From Sulfuritalea sp. (GTDB lineage Bacteria > Pseudomonadota > Gammaproteobacteria > Burkholderiales > Rhodocyclaceae): 21,706 bases of DNA. Each line of letters begins with the position of its first letter. Within the stretch, counting starts at the first letter, position 1. The translations under genes were made by a program, and so were the position numbers. Positions 19,979 to 21,706 of the stretch are shown piece by piece. The notes beneath the pieces are model-generated. The model searched no databases. It had not been told where the DNA came from and saw nothing but the letters and a program-made list of their open reading frames with translations. The DNA lies in contig JALNZB010000042.1 in assembly GCA_023229545.1 (NCBI GenBank), positions 1-21,706 of the forward strand, in the 5' to 3' direction.

Positions 19979-21706
19979 CTTTCTTCTCTTCCTTGGCTTC
20001 GTCCGACTTCTTGTCTTTCTTGTCCTTCTCGTCCTTCTTCTCGTCCTTCTTCGCCGACGCGGTGGTGGTGCTCTTCTCCTCCGGCTTGGTCTCGGCCGCA
20101 GGCTGGTCGCCATTGGTAGTAGTGGTGGTGGTAGTGGTGCCGGACGAACCGCCAGTCGTAGCGCCCGTCGTGCCCGTTGTGCCTGTCGTGCCACTTCCCG
20201 ACTCAGCGCCGAAGGTGCCTTCGGTGCCGCCTGTTGTGCTTGTCCCAATGCTGGTCAGCGTTACCGGCGTGCCGGTGCTGGTCGTGTCCGTCGGGGGAGG
20301 CGGTGGAGGGGGGTTGCTGCTGTTGGTTGGTGTCGTGGTTGTCGAGGCGTTGTCAATCGCAGTAATTGTTTGGTTTACCGCCGCTTGCGTCTCGGTTGTT
20401 GGCGTTGAATTGGTGACTACCGTTGAGCCATTGGTTACGCTAAAGTTGCCACCCACATTAACATCCAGCAGGGTGACATTAGTGGTCAATTGAAGGTTGC
20501 CACCCGCATTGATGAACGCGCTCGAACCCATCAGGTTAACACCGACAAAGCCGACTGTTGGCGCTATTGATCCTCCCGCATCGAGGGTGATGCTTCCGAT
20601 TCCCGCATTGAGGCGGGCGAGCGTCAGATTCCCTGCCGGCGCGGCGTAAACAATACCGCCAGCGCTTGACAGGGTTTGAGCTGCCGCCGTCATCAGGATG
20701 CTCCCTTGAGTTGCCCCCACCTCGACGTTGGTGCCCGAAATATTGGCCGATTGCATCACGTTGTTGTAAGCAGAAACCAACACCGCACCGCTTGGCGCGC
20801 TGACGGGACCCTGAATGAAAATTGAGCTGTTGCCTGCATCGACCGTGTTGGCCTGTAACGACACGCCGGTACCTCCTTGAACCCCGCCGCTACCGATGGT
20901 GATGGGACTGTGGGCATTCAGGGTAAGTTGCGTTCCTGCGCTGAGTTGAGTAGCGGCGGTAGTGATGCCGCCGAAGCTTTCCAAGTGCAATCGACCCGCA
21001 CTCGAACCCGTCACGTTGACCAGCCCGGTGTTGTAGATCCAGGCGTCACCGGCCCGATTGGTAATGCTTAAGTTATTGGTTGCAGTCTGTAGCATGTCGC
21101 CAACCGCACCTATGCCGTTGGCGTCAAGCGCTATGCTGTTGGCGGTCTGCACCCAAGTTCCGCCCGCAGTGGTACCGGACAGCGAGCCTGTGGCGGTGAC
21201 CGACAATGCGCCGGCAGTGGCAATGCGACCCAGTTGCAGGTTGCCGGTATGGTTGATGCTAACCGGGCCGCCGACATCAATGGTGCCGGCGCCGTTCATA
21301 GTCATCGACTGCGAGACCGTCAGGCCACCCGTGCCGCGCAAGTCCCCAGCACTTTGCAGCCAAGTCGGCACGGTCAGCGTCCCGTTGTTCACGGTCAAGG
21401 TACCGCCAGACAGGGTCAGGCTGTTGAGAATCGGGGCATCGGCTGTGGTGGCGCTGTAGTCATAGGTGACCGTACCGCTGCCGAGCGTAACCGCAGCCAC
21501 ATTGGCACGGTCGGGGAGCGCGCCGCCAACCCAGTTGGCGGCAGTTGACCATAGCGTATTGCCGCCGGCGCCGGTCCATGCGACGGAGGCCAGTTGGGTG
21601 ATGTCGGCACTGAGGCCGCTGGGCTGGCCGAGCAGCGTGTAGTTGCCGGCGTCCGTGCCGCTGAGGCTGAGTGCCGCCGTCACTGTCTTGCCGGTACCCA
21701 CGTTCT
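19938..21706 (-). CDS. Large surface/exoprotein, C-terminal part (filamentous haemagglutinin / YDG type), partial
   Basis: The reading frame enters from beyond 21706 and runs about 588 residues to the stop at 19938. The first residues (KTVTAALSLSGTDAGNYTL) resemble a YDG/MBG-type repeat. Then come many short Gly/Asn/Ser/Thr/Val-rich repeats (GNLQLGR, GSITLDAGGS, INAGGNLQLTTN) expected of a right-handed beta-helix adhesin. A Thr/Gly/Pro-rich linker (about 20088-20345) has seven consecutive Pro and eight Thr. The last 49 residues are a Lys/Glu/Asp-rich tail ending AQCT with a penultimate Cys. No autotransporter beta-barrel is present, consistent with two-partner secretion via an unseen TpsB. 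Function is probably adhesion or biofilm; the N-terminal secretion domain lies outside the window. Confidence 0.78.
   Translation of the reverse strand, partial: NVGTGKTVTAALSLSGTDAGNYTLLGQPSGLSADITQLASVAWTGAGGNTLWSTAANWVGGALPDRANVAAVTLGSGTVTYDYSATTADAPILNSLTLSGGTLTVNNGTLTVPTWLQSAGDLRGTGGLTVSQSMTMNGAGTIDVGGPVSINHTGNLQLGRIATAGALSVTATGSLSGTTAGGTWVQTANSIALDANGIGAVGDMLQTATNNLSITNRAGDAWIYNTGLVNVTGSSAGRLHLESFGGITTAATQLSAGTQLTLNAHSPITIGSGGVQGGTGVSLQANTVDAGNSSIFIQGPVSAPSGAVLVSAYNNVMQSANISGTNVEVGATQGSILMTAAAQTLSSAGGIVYAAPAGNLTLARLNAGIGSITLDAGGSIAPTVGFVGVNLMGSSAFINAGGNLQLTTNVTLLDVNVGGNFSVTNGSTVVTNSTPTTETQAAVNQTITAIDNASTTTTPTNSSNPPPPPPPTDTTSTGTPVTLTSIGTSTTGGTEGTFGAESGSGTTGTTGTTGATTGGSSGTTTTTTTTNGDQPAAETKPEEKSTTTASAKKDEKKDEKDKKDKKSDEAKEEKKDEKPAQKKVAQCT
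20088..20345 (-). repeat. Low-complexity Thr/Gly/Pro coding tract
   Basis: On the plus strand this contains GGTAGT/GGTGGT-type trinucleotide runs (about 20115-20137), repeated GTTGTGCCTGT-like units (20165-20190) and a G-rich run (about 20290-20310). It encodes poly-Thr, Gly-Thr-Thr repeats and a seven-Pro run. Such tracts are prone to slippage and may vary in length between strains; the tracts seen here keep the frame open. Confidence 0.65.

Overview
The window reads as chromosome of a GC-rich betaproteobacterium, most like the Rhodocyclales. The argS / SPOR-protein / dsbA order is typical of Betaproteobacteria, and the propionyl-CoA carboxylase / methylmalonyl-CoA mutase locus and the FecR-linked giant surface protein fit that group. 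This placement is inference from gene order and protein style; no 16S rRNA or other direct marker is present.

Layout. (1) Positions 1-663 hold a perfect 12-bp inverted repeat and a broken, frameshifted middle piece of an IS66-family transposase. (2) Positions 664-3742, minus strand: argS, an FtsN-like SPOR protein and dsbA in a tight operon. (3) Positions 3835-10429, plus strand: seven close or overlapping genes, namely ubiB, a sodium:solute symporter with a His-rich tail, a membrane-anchored trypsin-like protease carrying a degenerate J-like domain, a VanZ-family membrane protein, a MazG-like nucleotide pyrophosphohydrolase, a thioredoxin-fold 2Fe-2S ferredoxin and an alpha/beta hydrolase. 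(4) Positions 10430-11368: a small IS graveyard. A 357-bp internally deleted IS701-like element with recognisable terminal inverted repeats sits inside or against the N-terminal half of an IS66 transposase, whose outer end is probably at 11368. (5) Positions 11518-18264, minus strand: methylmalonyl-CoA mutase, MeaB-type G-protein chaperone, propionyl-CoA carboxylase beta and alpha, one operon converting propionyl-CoA to succinyl-CoA. No methylmalonyl-CoA epimerase lies in the window. (6) Positions 18326-18997, plus strand: a divergent GntR/FCD regulator. A perfect 22-bp palindrome overlaps its start codon and lies 48 bp upstream of the mutase start. (7) Positions 19211-21706, minus strand: a secreted FecR-domain protein downstream of the C-terminal part of a very large repeat-rich surface protein (filamentous-haemagglutinin/YDG type) that runs off the window.

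How the genes work together. Block 5-6 is a self-contained catabolic module: biotin-dependent carboxylation of propionyl-CoA, B12-dependent rearrangement, a GTPase that protects the mutase, and a neighbouring regulator with an obvious candidate operator. Block 7 looks like a surface-protein export locus. Block 2 is housekeeping (tRNA charging, division, periplasmic disulfides). Block 3 mixes ubiquinone biosynthesis, transport, envelope protease and nucleotide-pool functions.

I did not find a clearly new defence or mobile system. The least ordinary items are the J-like/protease fusion, the palindrome on the GntR start codon, the nested IS remnants whose IS66 halves bracket a 10-kb block, and the paired C-terminal cysteines of the surface protein and its FecR neighbour.
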